Below, piece after piece: positions 11,331-23,811 of a stretch of DNA of 64,000 bases; position 1 is the stretch's first letter; each line of letters opens with the position of its first letter. Both the position numbers and the translations under genes were made by a program. The stretch comes from Diadema setosum (taxonomy: Eukaryota > Echinodermata > Echinoidea > Diadematoida > Diadematidae), in NCBI GenBank assembly GCA_033980235.1, contig CM067065.1:3291847-3355846 (forward strand), in the 5' to 3' direction. Below the pieces are notes generated by a model. The model was not told where the DNA came from. It worked only from the letters and a program-made list of their open reading frames with translations, and did not search any database.

Positions 11331-12827
11331 ACATTGAGTACTGTTAATTACAAGATCTAACAAACGTGTGGGCATCTTCAGGCACAATCCTACGCGTCTA
11401 GCGGTCTACTCCTCAAGTACTATTCCTTTGCCTACCGTCTGTTAGAGTTACTGGACTGTTGTATCACGCTTCTATATAAACGGGCATAACCTGACATGGT
11501 TACTAAACTAGGCCACAATTTTGCGAGAAGCCCAATTAAATATGAAAATATGTCTCTACAACACAAGGTTGGATTAGTTTGAATAAGATAAGAATAACAT
11601 GTACAATTTCTGACACAGTTTAATGTTTGAACCCAGCATAACTAGTGTATTTTTTTTATATTTTCACTAGCTTTTGCATATCAAATTCAATCTCATAAAT
11701 ATTCATGATCGATACAGCAACGAATGGTATGACGTCGTTATTACGTCGTTACCACCAGTCACAAGTATTAAAACTGGTGAAAATCATGCCATACCAATAT
11801 AATTATGAAAATTGATCTAATAACTGTGGCATATTCAATTTTAGCTTTAAAAGTATTTTCATGTCCTATTTTCATTCCCAATATTTTCAAAATAATAGAT
11901 TCTCTTTTATGTTGTTAAACAAATTCATTTTCGCTTCCATCATTCATTATTAGTATTATTATTATTTTTCTAGCTAATTCTAGCTATATTTCAGACATCT
12001 TAAAAGAAATATTGGGACTATCATCGTGTTTAATTCCAATAAGACGTTTCAACAAGACGTTAAAATCACGTCATTTTCTGGTCATAATATTATGACCTGC
12101 GACAAGTTTGACCAGTTGCGACCAAATTACGATTTTTTTTTTTTCGACGTCAGTCAGCTATGTGGGATCTAGAAACATTCTATATGTTTTCAACTAATTT
12201 TTCTTCTATTTTTCTTCAGATAAGTTTGGTACACCCCCCCCAAAAAAAAAACCCCTCCAAACCAATATTCCTGTTGTGAACGCATCTGTCAATCATTTCT
12301 AAAGTACTGATATGTTTAACAAAGGACATTGGAATGCACCTTCCCCCAGATTCAAGATAACTTGCATGTTCCCTCGCCTTGTCTTTTATTAGTTACATTA
12401 ATATCACAGAAACATGACTTATGTATATTCAAGTGAGATTCAAATGCAGATCATTTTTACAGTAAAACAGATCATGCATTTAGATGCAAAAATGGACGGG
12501 CAGAGTGTAACTGAATCTAACAAACAAAATATGATGGAAATAGTGTGGGGACTGGTGGCAAAGGCTAGCTAGTAGAATGCAGTCGCCTCATTGCTAACAA
12601 ATCCAACGAAACGATGAGATATATTGCGTAGAAAACAGAGCGAACATAAAACAAATGATACGTCCACAAACGCAACCACGGACAGAAATAAAAGCAGCTC
12701 TTTTATAGGCGTGGAAAGAAGAAATAAGAGGTCAAAGGACAGAAAAGGGACAAGATGAAGAGTAGAGGGGAAAGAGAAAAGAAGGCGGAGAAGTTCAAAT
12801 TGAAGGATGGAAAAGGGGGAAATGTAC

Positions 12828-12918
12828 CTGCTATGACGCAGATGTACATTGTCTTCCATGTCCTCCCAGTTGACAACGGATGATACATCATCTTAGCAAT
12901 CTCTGCATCCTGCATCAA
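12828..12918 (-). pseudogene. Copy A first visible exon (91 nt, unknown domain)
   Basis: Acceptor TTCTAG and donor GTACAT flank a 91-nt open segment encoding LMQDAEIAKMMYHPLS and then STGRTWKTMYICVIA. It ends in phase 1, which fits the EGF exon. Copy B has the same exon at 38,761-38,671. The peptide has no domain I recognise. Confidence 0.6.
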
Positions 12919-13220
12919 CTAGAAAACCATGGAAACCCTCACCCCACTTGGTAGCGTGAGAGTTCTACAGCTGTTGCCGGTGGCCACGTGACTTTCCTGA
13001 CATTCGATTGCTATGTTACTTTTCTGATGTTCCAAGGTCAAGGGAACTTATAGGAAAAAACGATGTGAAGATGATTGGATAGCCTCAACTTAACCCCTTG
13101 CTTCCGAGATAACTCGATTTACCATTGTTTCAAAAAAAGGGGCACCTGGTTCCCGTATATACAACGGGTTATGCATGCCTTCATTTGTAGGGTATACGCG
13201 AAGCTACCTAAGATTTTTGC

Positions 13221-15000
13221 AGGTGTATAACGTGTGAAATGGTATTCAAGAATGCTCATTTATTTTGAGCGAGTCTTAACCGGTTTTCTGGTGGCTCTAT
13301 GTTCGATACAAAATGTTCATAAATTTACAGATTGTCGATGTTATAGGAGCTGTACTTCCTATACGTTATATTTAATAGATTCGTAGAATTTCCCAGATAT
13401 CTAGAGGATCAAATTCGAGAGGACCTTCAGCTTTCTTCAATGGTAGGCCCTATAGGCAGTAGTCATGTTACAAACGTGTGTCTCTCACGCCCGGGCAGAC
13501 ATTGTACGTACCTATCACACCTCAGGACTTCCCCGAAATGACCGCATCATTATTTTTATTTTATATTTTATTTTATTTTGTTATTTTATAATTTATTTTA
13601 TTTTGTTATTTTTTAAACTCTGCCCCCCCCCCCCATAGAAAGGTTTGTTTATTTGTGTGTACATGCGAATGACTGTGTATTTGTGTGTATTGTGTACACC
13701 TGTGTATGTATTGTATACACATATCTGCTTATTTCTATCTTTCTCTCTCTCCTTCTCCCTCTATCCCTCTCGTATCTCTCCTCCACATCTCTTCCGTATT
13801 GATACTTACGTTGAGAATCACTCTCATAACGTTATCTTTTCCCCATATTTCTGCAATTTCTGAATGGAGAAATATGAAATTTGTATCCATATTTTTGGAC
13901 AGTTAGACAAATCATTCTGTGAATTTGATGTTGTTATTTTGATGATGTTTAAAGAAGAATGTGGGTCGCGGGGCTTTGTAGGGGTCGGTTGAGAGTGCTA
14001 GGGTATATAAGTTACATGTGATAATTAAGCCATCAGAATGAAATTTTGTTATGAAATTTAAAAACAGTTGATTTAATTATATTGGGGTAGTGCTATCATA
14101 TTTCTAAATATCTTGTGTATATCAGTCATGTAAACCTGATGTTTTTTGTATGATGTTGTGTAGTTTTATTGGAGTAGAGGCAAATCAGTCGTCACAGTAT
14201 TTTTTTTGTGTAGTTCTGTTTGTTTTGACAAATGCGGAATATGTTCTTATCTTGCATAGTGCTCAACCTATTGATTTGTTTAATTATATTTTCCCACTCA
14301 TTTTTATCACACGTGAAAATGCTTTATTCTGTAATTGTCTGAACGTTTGAATGTGTATGTATATATTTTATGTTATATTATACGCGATTTAACCCTTGGG
14401 CTACGAGATGTGATATGAATAAATAAAACTTTTCAATAAAAGATAAAGATCATCGCTTATACGGTATCGCCGAATATACTGCACTCTTTGTTCACACAGT
14501 GTTATTGTTATAAAACGCACTATTATGCCGATCTGGTACTTCGACTTGCTACCTATGTAGAGAGGAGGATAACTAATTTTTCATTTTATTTCATTTATTT
14601 TCCACATCCTGATAAAAAGCATTTACAAAAAATAAAATCATAATTTTATTGTAAATTTAGATATAAAATCAGTTATACGATAAGATTCAAAAATTTAAAA
14701 AAATATGAAATTGCGTTGTGTTGAATTTCATGTCTACGGTATTTGTATGATTTGAGCAAAGGTCAATATACTTCGATGTGTTTGTATTAGATTGTTCTGA
14801 TTACATTGCTTATGCTTATAAAATATTTTTGCCATTGTTTTCTTAATCATCTTCTAAGCATGAATGAAAGCTTAACAGGCTTCTCATAATAGTATTGTAC
14901 AAGACACGCCCAACGCATGACTTGCACTCACTATGCTCAACGTCCTTATACATTGTTATATATCCCGGGTATGTGACTATCGCATCTAGACCATGGGATA
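13221..15000. other. Unassigned stretch with low-complexity tracts
   Basis: It holds an AT-only (TTTTA)n-like tract at about 13,550-13,612, a C run at 13,623-13,634 and a CT-rich patch near 13,735-13,790. Around 14,140-14,440 there is an AT-rich segment ending in AATAAATAAAA-type sequence that could be the 3' end of an old retroelement. No supported gene. Confidence 0.45.
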
Positions 15001-15074
15001 ACATGGACAAATCAGCCTAGTTTTTGAGTTTCGTAGTCCGTATTTAGGCTCCACCTGAATATGTGTTGCTTACA

Positions 15075-15810
15075 AGTAATTTTGGGTGCTGAATCCAAAT
15101 ATCAATGTTGCCAAGTCAGCAACATGAACGCTCTAATGATATCAGTGCTTAATTATGCAAATTTATGCAAAAAATTGATATTTTCCGTTTATGTTGGCAG
15201 GTCTGCATTTGGATCACTGAAAATTAGCATAGTGGAATAATTTATGTGTGCTGAGTCCATATATGAATGTCGTTTAGTCAGAAATGTGTTCCCTTTTTAT
15301 AATAATACTTAATTATGCAAATTTCACTTATTCTATGCAAAATTCCTATTATTTTTATTTCATCGTGGTATCACGCGTTTGTACCAATGAAAATTCATAC
15401 AGTGGAGTTATCTGGGGTGCTGAGTTCATTTAAGATTGATGAAAAATCATCAGCCATCATGTTAACTTGGTATCAGTGCTTGATTATGCAAATTAGATTA
15501 ATTTATGCAGAACATAGCATTTTCGTTCTTTCAGAGCGAGTCTTCATTTTGTGGAACAATGAAAATGTGCACATTTGTTAAATTTGGGGTGCTGATTCCA
15601 AATATAAATGTTACTAAATCAATTACCTGCATGATTGTACTTGATCATGTAAATTTTAATTAATTTATGCAAGATACAGTAATTTCTACTTTCTTGATTG
15701 GTCTGTGTATTTGGATCATTGGAGGAAAAATGTCCAGTGGGGTTATATGGTTTAGGTTCCAGATGTAAATGTTTCCAAGTGAAGCTGCATGTGATCAGAG
15801 CTTAATGACA
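15075..15810. repeat. Diverged tandem repeat, unit about 160-172 bp, 4-5 copies
   Basis: Units begin near 15,075, 15,238, 15,406, 15,578 and 15,741. Each has a GGTGCTGA-like start (TTTGGGTGCTGAATCC, TGTGTGCTGAGTCC, GGGGTGCTGAGTTC, GGGGTGCTGATTCC), then CTTAATTATGCAAATT and an AATTTATGCA-like segment, and ends near a GATCATTGAAAAT-like segment and AGTGG. The copies are strongly diverged from one another, so the array is old. No coding potential. Confidence 0.75.
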
Positions 15811-16180
15811 CAGAGTAAAAACTGCAGTGCTAATGGTTTGCAGATTAAGTGCTTAATTAAAGCTTTTCCACATCCACACATTATCCAGAGTTGAAATTAA
15901 GTATATACTCAGATCTTGGTCATTGTAATGATAAATTAATCATAATCATATTGCCAGCTGATATGATGTCTTTTATTATATTATATATAGATCTGTATCA
16001 ACATCAGACCTTATCGCAATACAGGCAAAAGGTGCACAAGGTACTTTAAAGTCAAATGAGATCTAACAAAATGTTTCACATCGGAATACCAATGCTATAT
16101 TGCACTAACAGACTTCAGTTTACAAATCACTTTTATTTCACTTTAATCTGATCTCAATTTCAGCCTCATAAAGTGGTCCA

Positions 16181-16863
16181 TATGTGACTGTGCACCTCAA
16201 CTGATTTTGCGTGAGGACTGAAAATAAGTGAAATGGGTCAATCTAGCCGAACTTGACTTTTTCATACTTTTTGAAAGAGCGGGTCTTCTTTTACATTATG
16301 CTAAAATTTGGTATCATAAAACGGGCAGGAAAGTGTGTATTTTTAGTAATTTATCTCGAACATTTTTTTTTTTTTGTAGGAAAGTGTAATTAGGTGTGTC
16401 TTTAGAATCTTTTTTTTTTCATTTCTGAAAACCCTTGTCCACATTCTTCACTTTCAACTCTAATAACTTTTGAAAGGATAGTGCTACTACTTTGAAAGTT
16501 GGCATCAATTATGGACAGAATGTGCTTATGAGGCATGCCCAATTTCAGTTTAATCTAATAATCCCTTCATTGTTGTTACTCTGGTGGTTAATTTCTTGTT
16601 TTTTGTCCCATTGATCGCACAGCCAGCACGGTTTGGTAAAGATTAAGCGCTTGAATAGACATTGTATTTCAGAGCCTCTTTTCTCAGTTCACACTTTTCC
16701 TGAGTTTTTGCTTTCTTTCCAATATTTAGATAGGTTAGTAGAGTCCATTTGATTTGAGTTATACATCATTTAAAGCTTAAAGTCTGCTCTTTCAGAAAAT
16801 GGTCTTAACTAAAAATTCATGTCTGGCGACTTTTTGTTTGTTTTGAGGTGCAGGGTCACATAT
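16181..16863 (+). mobile_element. TA-flanked MITE, family T1, copy 1
   Basis: The ends are TATGTGAC...GTCACATA, and each terminus carries a CACCTC/GAGGTG echo. The interior matches the other T1 copies: AATAAGTGAAATGGGTCAA, the GAAAGAGCGGGTCTTCTTTT segment, CACAGCCAGCACGG and CTTAAAGTCTGCTCTTTCAG. All copies here have TA next to TGTGACC, so a TA target duplication of the Tc1/mariner type is likely. No transposase frame is present. Confidence 0.85.
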
Positions 16864-18870
16864 GCCTCATCAGATACTTCAACGGACATAAACGTAGTGG
16901 TCTCCCAAGAAATGTAAACATAGATAGTGCAAACAGAAAAAAAAGGCTGAAATTGACGTATGTGTGGTTTCCTTAATCTTTGGAACACTCTTATTTTTCT
17001 TGTTTCTTTTTTACAGATGTTCATTTAATGGAGATTACTTACTGCTTGTTTTTGAACATGGTAAATCCAAATTTGATATTCTTTTACTGGCATGATATGG
17101 CAAGTTCAACATCGCAAGAAAGAGGAAATAATTGTCAAAAAAGTAATCAATTCTATCACATGTATGAAATGGAAATTACACTTCTACCAACCGTGATCAA
17201 TTCATCACCTATGTGTTCTATTCATTAAATGTATAGGCCTACTTTGCCTTGCAACACAACTTAAAAAGTGTGTTTTCATAGTAGGCCCTATGTATCATAA
17301 ACAATAACTGATTTCTACAAATTTTAATGTATCTTTAAGACTATTTTGTCACAAAATTCCACTATGCGACAAGCAAAGGGGTTGAATCAAGATGCAATTT
17401 TTTTTTTATACTGTCATATATGCACAAACTCTTAGTACAAGTTCACTTCCTTAAACCAATTGGTTCAACAGCCCTTATATATGATGTAAAGTGAAGAACA
17501 TTCAGGGATATAAATCTCATATTGTATGTTAATACGCGATTTACATGTGAAGGCCTACATGTGTATTTTCATTGCTAAATAATGCAAACATATCTTGACA
17601 TATTGTTGAAAATCAATGTGAAGGAAAGGCTCAATCTTCATCTCATATATGCTTTCAGCCACTTCTTGTTACAAAAAGACGCACACTCAGTGACATTATT
17701 TGCTATGCATACCATTCAGTATGAAACAGTGTCGAACCAAATACATATTTATTTGATATGCATTGTGCAAATACCTAGAAAACATACTAGACAAATCAAA
17801 CCAACAGATGAATTTATGGGAATACTCACCCTATAGGCCTACTTTACATAACTGTCTTGAATAGTTTTCCCTGTTGTCCTTTCGCAAAACCTCCATACTA
17901 TCAAAGGAATGCTGGTTATTGTGTACATCGTTTCTGTGTATTTATTTATTTGATATACAACTACAGTATGCGGCACCCTTTTTGACAACGAATGTCATTC
18001 TTAATTTTACATGTAAGCAACTGGAATTATATACATCTTCTACCCAAAGTAATTTACTAAGCACTGCTTGCGAAAACTATTTCTATCCATTGAATGAAAG
18101 TCGTTGTCACATTACTTCTTATTTCTTCAATAAATAGTTAAGCATATTAACACATAATTTCACATTTACCAGTGCATTACATCCATCCCACTATGATGAT
18201 CAGAACTGTCCCTTTCTCTCCGGCCAGTCATTGACCTCCACCAATACTCTTTCTCCACTGCAGTGAGTCACCGACCTCCATTATCCCTCGAGTATAGGCC
18301 TACCACTAGAATGTTAGAATGACCCCATTATACACCAGACAACATCTAGCCATGTTAAATTAGGACCAAGTATAATCAGTTAAACCATGATTTATGACCA
18401 GGGTGATTTAATCACCTCCCTGATCAATCCCAAACATTCTGTCCTACCATTACAACGAAGTAGGACTATTATAGCTCCATGAATATACCACCTCCTTTTT
18501 AAAACTATAGTCACGTCTTTGTTTCCATATCGACTAAAATTTTGTCTCAACCCCAATTCACCCCATCATTGTAAGTTTCGTTGTCTTTGAATATGTATTG
18601 ATAATACAAAAATGTTATTCGAAATAAAATTTCATTTGAATTGAACTGAAAGTTGCATGTTTTCAAGTTGTGTATCATTGATGTATACAAATGAATTGTG
18701 ACATGCTAGAGGACTTCAGATTCAAATCCATTCAATTCATTTATTTTTTTTTCAGCAAAACATACCACAGAATAATTCAGGAATTATAACATTGGCATGA
18801 ATTCAACTTTACATGATTGAAAATGGTTAACAAATAAGATTATACATGCATACCGGCGAAACAAAAAGTT
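16864..18870. other. Unassigned stretch
   Basis: Open frames of 82-87 codons (16,980-17,228; 17,582-17,836; 17,874-18,137) lack recognisable domains and are AT-biased like their surroundings. Around 18,600-18,650 there is an AATAAAATTT-type sequence that could end a transcript or retroelement. Nothing firm can be called. Confidence 0.4.
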
Positions 18871-19175
18871 ATGTTTGGAGAAAAAAAAAAAGGAACTGCT
18901 TGAGAGTCCCACTGAAAACCATGCTTGTATACTGTGAACCTCTCAAAGGATTCTTATGAAAATATTTGTTTACAAAGCTGAGAGAACATAATATCACACA
19001 TAACATCAGAAAAGAAGCCTCTTGAAGAGAATACACTTCAAAACTACGTTCATTGTGCATCAGAAGTCTAGCCCATGATGCACAACACTATCCCTGCAGT
19101 AATACACACACAGTGTATGTGCATGAAGATATGAAACACACTGAAAGAGGATGCGAACTCCATTGACTGCTGTAC

Positions 19176-19230
<55 letters not shown>

Positions 19231-20604
19231 GCACTGATGCACACGGCAGACCGCTCAGGCATGTCACTGCATTCACGTCTATGGTGACCTCGTTCATGGT
19301 GATTCAAAGCCTCTATTTTGTGGCTTTGAAAATCATTTTTTAAGTAAAATGCAACTTTAACAAAAAAGCCAACAACTTTTTGGATGCAGTATATTTTTAA
19401 CTAAATTGTTAAAGAAAAATAAGGTCAAGCTCTCCGACGGACGACGAAAAGTCAGAATTTTGAGGGTCATCCCATGGTCTATCTATGTCTTATTGTACAA
19501 TAAAATAGTATGATTGACGTCGGGCAGGATTCTCAGGTATACATCAATTATATATAAAAATGCATATCCCCCATAGTGCTTCTTCTGTTTGTTTGCCTGT
19601 TTGTTCTCATGTCAATAGAGGCCAGTGAAAAATTCCCCCCCCCCCACCCACCCAGAGATAAAAGCAGTTTTAAAGACCTTTTGTATAGCTACCACCTGTC
19701 TGGCCAGCGGCCACAAATTTTGTTTCCCGCGGAAGATTTTAACCTGTCTACAGCGGCCAAAAACCCAATGGAGCCGTAGCCGAGCTGATAATTCAGTTTG
19801 TTTTTCTGTTTTGTAGCTGTGTGGGCAACGTTCAGTGATCGCCACCGCTGCATTCATCCTTCATTCAGTCATAATAATGCACAGTGTTAATAGGCCAGCG
19901 GATTGAGGCTGAATTTTGGGGTCAACTGGAAACTATCGTATAACAAACAAATTTAGTAATTTTTTGAAAGTATATGTCTTAACAAACTTACCAGTAAAAT
20001 TTACCTAGAATTCCTGCGTCGGAACATGCCCAAATGACGTCATCAATATGGCCACCCCAGCCAGAAAGATGAATGGGAATTTAGGATATCTCAAGTGTTC
20101 ATTATACAACTGACATTAATCATTAGATAAGTTGCAGTGTATGTATTTCTTATTTCCTGCCTTTTTTGAAGCAAAATTGGGCCCATTTGCGACCTCTTTT
20201 TCAAAAAATATCTGAGCCCAAATTAGGTCATTTCTATGGCAACTTTATGCTGATATTTTTTTTCTCAAACAAAAAATGCAACATCCTCTCAACGATAAAC
20301 ATAAGTTATTAGCCACCTCCCCCCCCCCCAAAAAAAAAAACAACAACAACAAACAAACAAACACAAAACAAACCAAATCACTGGAATTTCGAAACACCAA
20401 TTTGCAATCAAAGTCCTTGTCATTCTCTGTTTACGAGTTATGATATTAATACACAAACATATTTAATATTATTTTGATTTATTAAACAAACACAAAAGTT
20501 ATGATTTTGTTTACCTCAGTGTTGCCATGATATCGTGAGTGCTTAGGACCTCAAATGCAATTGAATACCGAATGTTCAATTTGAAGAAAACATTTACCAC
20601 TTTT
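18871..20604. other. Unassigned stretch with CA microsatellite
   Basis: (CA)n at about 19,180-19,232 with one interruption, a C run near 19,636-19,648 and a C/A run near 20,322-20,345. No supported gene or named repeat; the open frames across the CA tract are artefacts. Confidence 0.45.
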
Positions 20605-20941
20605 AGCATCTAGTTTTGTATGACAACTAATACCTACTAAGGTTAAGAACCATAAGATGACAGCTTGAAAAGATAACAAAATGTTAGTAGAACTTTAAAA
20701 ATCATTGGGACAATCATAATTGAATAACTCCAAATCTATCATTTTGGTATCTAATTTTCACTTACGTCTTGTGTAATTGAAAACGTCTGTTTCGTAAAAA
20801 AAAAATAAAACAAAGCCATAGTAACGAGAAAAGCTTCGCAATTTGAAAGCTCAGCACCTTAATTTGCTAAGAATTTAGATTACTTTAGTTGTCTTTGTGT
20901 AAACACGCTTAGCATTATTAGAGAAAATGAGAAACTCTATA

Positions 20942-22175
20942 TATGTGACCGTGCATCACAAAAACGAACAAAAAGTCGCACACACTGATTTTGCGTGAGG
21001 ACTTAAAATAAGTGAAATGGGTCAACCTAGCCGGTCTTGACTTTTTCATATTTTCTGAAAGAGCAAGACTTCTTTTAAATTATGCTAAAATTTGGGATCA
21101 TAAAACGTTCAGGAAAGTGTGTTTTTTTAAGCAGTTTATCTCGAACATTTTTGGCGGAATAGTGTATTTAGGTTTGTCTGTAGAGTCCCCTTTTCATTTC
21201 TGAAAATCCTTATACACACTCTTCACTTTCAACTCTAATAAAATTTGAAAGGATAATGCTACTGCTTTGAACGTTGGCATTGATTATGAAGCAAATGTGT
21301 TAATGAGGCATGTTTAATTACAGTTTAATCTGACAATCGCTTCATTGTTGTTACTCCAGTGGATTATTTCTTTTTTTTTTGGTCCCATTCATTGCACAGC
21401 CAGCACGGCTTGTTAAAGATTAAAGGGCAAGTCCACCTTCATATACATAAGGATTGAGAAAATGCAGCAATATTAGTACAACACATCAGTGAAAGTTTGA
21501 GGAAAATTGGACAATCCGTTCAAAAGTAACGAATATGTTAAGTATCTGCGCAGTCACTGCTGGAACAGAAGACTACTACAATGTATGATGTCACATGCGT
21601 ACAACTGTATAAGGAAAATAAAAAGAAAATTTCACAAAACTTTCACATTTCTTCGACTTGCTACTGACGTATGTTAAGGGTAATGTTATTCCCCCTGCCT
21701 TCTGAAAGAGAGAAGTCGAGTGTTCTTTTGTTATGTGAGAATGATGGAAACAAAATTCTTTCTTTGTATCGTTGTACTCATGTGACATCACAAGCTATAG
21801 TAGTCTTTTCATCCAGCCGTGACTAAGCAGAAACTTCAGCAATTCATAACTTTTTAACGGATTGTCCGATTTTGCTCAAACTCTCACTGATGTTTTCTAC
21901 TAATATTGCTGCATTCACTCAACCCACATGTCTATGAAGGTGAACTTGTCCTTTAAGCGCTTGAATAGGCACTGTACTTCAGAGCTTCTTTTCTCAGTTC
22001 ACACTTTTCCTGAGTTTGTGCTTTCTTTCCAATATTTAGACAGGTTAGAAGAGTCCATTTGATTTTAGTTTTACACCATTTTAAAGCTTAAAGTCTGCTC
22101 TTTCAGAATATGGTCTTAACTAAAAATTCATGTATGGCGACTTTATGTTTTGTTTTGTGGTGGAGGATCACATAT
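20942..22175 (+). mobile_element. T1 MITE copy 2, carrying a nested element
   Basis: The left end (ATGTGACCGTGCATCACAAA) and right end (GGATCACATA) bracket the same interior as the 16.2-kb copy. The copy is absent from duplication A (AACTCTACTTGATATAAATG near 5,431). A second MITE has inserted at 21,424-21,952, which gives a clear order of events: duplication, then T1 insertion (or its loss from A), then the nested insertion. Confidence 0.85.
21424..21952. mobile_element. 529-bp TTAA-flanked MITE nested in T1
   Basis: Terminal inverted repeats run for about 105 bp, starting AGGGCAAGTCCACCTTCAT on the left and, complemented, AGGACAAGTTCACCTTCAT on the right. TTAA stands at 21,420-21,423 and 21,953-21,956, whereas the unfilled T1 copies read AAAGATTAAGCGC with a single TTAA. 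TTAA duplication fits piggyBac-like or Kolobok-like transposases; no transposase frame is present. Confidence 0.9.
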
Positions 22176-22820
22176 TATAGATGACTTTGATGCTGCATTA
22201 TTTCAAATAACTGAATTGTAGATTCCAGATTCAACATTATGAAATTGTCAATTAGCAGCCGGTCATCGTATACAGGATAATGATTATAGTCATTGTTAAA
22301 TATTTTTACTCCGTAATATTTCATTCAGGCTGTACTAAACACACATTACGATCGTATAATAGATCTTGGCTGGATTGAAGAAGAAATTATGAACAGTTGA
22401 TATTTCTTATGACATTTTTTTTTTTCCAGATTCGATTCTTACGTACACAACACACACATCAACGATTCCGCACACTCACGTCATATTCTAAGTGAGATCG
22501 CATGAACTCGAGGCTGATGGGGTCACATGTTGACGTTATAGTACACGCATAATATTGTACATAGTCGTTGACACACACACACACACACACTCACACACAC
22601 ACAAAAAAAAAACATATCATCAATGTGATAATTTGTTTGGACAACATTATACGGTCATCACTATGAGGTACTGTAAAGTTGTTTCACGTGTATTTTTGTG
22701 TCTTTTCGTTATAGCTTGAAGGGTCACACTCGGTTACGACATAACACCCATGAATAAATCAATATAGTACCGTTGCATCATGCTTGAATGAAGCCACATT
22801 TCGGAACAAACAACAGTTAA

Positions 22821-23203
22821 AGGGTGTGTACAGTTCTGGTCGAGGTGAGGATTTAACTTTTAACGTTTTGCGAGATATTCATTAACCACTCTATGAGATG
22901 TCGAAGAGCATGCAATTCTAAGGGGTATCAAAAGTTTATTGGATGAAAATCGGTTTTGAAATGGCTGAGATATCCAAAAACAAGGTGAAACAAAGAGATC
23001 CTAATAAAGTTGGGGCCTGTCGCCTTTTATTATTATCACTTTTTTGGATATCTCAGCCATTTGAAAACCAATTTTCATCAAATAAACGTTGAATCCTTCT
23101 TAAATTTACATGCTCATTCATATTTCCTGAGAAGTTTCTCATTATCTCACTTAAGAATGTTCAAAACATGAATCCCCACCTCAACTAGTACTGTACAGTC
23201 CCT
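22821..23203. mobile_element. 383-bp TTAA-flanked MITE
   Basis: The ends are AGGGTGTGTACAGTTCTGGT and, complemented, AGGGACTGTACAGTACTAGT. TTAA flanks both sides at 22,817-22,820 and 23,204-23,207. Copy A lacks the insert near 6,114 (GCAATTACCCAG). The interior also has an inverted pair around TGGATATCTCAGCCATTTGA (near 23,043), so most of it could fold. No coding frame. Confidence 0.88.
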
Positions 23204-23737
23204 TTAACCGGTAAATGGTGAAGGGGCATTAATTATGTAGGGATTCATTGTGATCTTTGTATCTATGTGATTCACAAACAGGGTTATATTTCAGTCTTGA
23301 AACATTCCTAAAATGATTTTTTTCTATTGACAGTGGACTAGTGAACATCTTCAAATCCTTTCGCTTTTGCATTGATTTAAATATAACTTTCACCGAATAC
23401 GTTACAAAAAAATAGGTATGCCTCCACTTTACATGAAACGGTTACTCTTTAAAAGGTGAAACATTGTGTATTCGTTTGTAAAGTCCTTTAGGTGTTTGAT
23501 AATTTTTTCGTTTTTACAGCATGAAATCTGCTGAAACATTACATGGGGTAACTTCTGAAATCTGAAATTCATTTTTTTTTTCTCATGCTGTTCAAATATA
23601 ACTCTGAGAAAAGTTTCACCTACCTGGTAAATTCAATATGATATTACAATAATTTGATGAAATGTGTTCACCCCTCTTGATGAAAAGACACATTGGAAGC
23701 GTGGGTTTGAAGTCATCTATCAAAAGTGATATCAGTA

Positions 23738-23811
23738 TTCAGTCGCGAAGGAACGGCGATTTACTCTACAATATACAGTAAATCGCAGCGTTATCGCGAC
23801 TGAATGCTGTT
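23738..23811. repeat. Short hairpin gained in copy B
   Basis: ATTCAGTCGCGA with CGGCGATTTACT is followed, after a short AT loop, by the complement AGTAAATCGC and TCGCGACTGAAT. Copy A at about 6,456-6,500 has only the left arm. The second arm therefore seems to have arisen locally in copy B or to have been lost from A. Confidence 0.7.

Larger units (their letters stand above)
7413..12918 (-). pseudogene. EGF plus Methyltransf_FA-like gene, copy A (inactivated)
   Basis: Four exon positions match intact copy B, in the same order and with splice sites kept: 12,918-12,828, 10,665-10,568, 8,408-8,238 and 7,713-7,413 (stop TGA at 7,413-7,415). The EGF exon has lost one base near 10,630, just before its third cysteine codon, so the rest of the module is read out of frame. 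The last exon has lost one base at about 7,625-7,655, which brings in a stop (TAA) at 7,598-7,600. The downstream frame still carries YWVTFGGG, WTDPDPLPVNYAG and TGWGSDGYWKF. Two independent 1-base deletions with otherwise well-kept sequence point to a fairly recent pseudogene; two assembly errors would be the alternative. A 494-bp transposon sits in its third intron-side flank at 8,639-9,132, outside the exons. Confidence 0.8.
5140..13220. repeat. Segmental duplication, copy A
   Basis: This stretch can be aligned by eye along most of its length with 20,605-39,065 once insertions are removed. Matching landmarks include 5,216 with 20,716, 6,640 with 23,980, the four exon positions of the EGF/FA genes, 12,320 with 28,530, and 12,900-13,190 with 38,750-39,050. 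Similarity fades before about 5,140 and after about 13,220. Identity is roughly 80-90 per cent by eye, with coding exons higher than introns. Confidence 0.85.

Noticed and set aside
15075..15810. CRISPR-like array
   Set aside because: Units are about 165 bp and diverged throughout, with no repeat-spacer pattern, in an animal genome.
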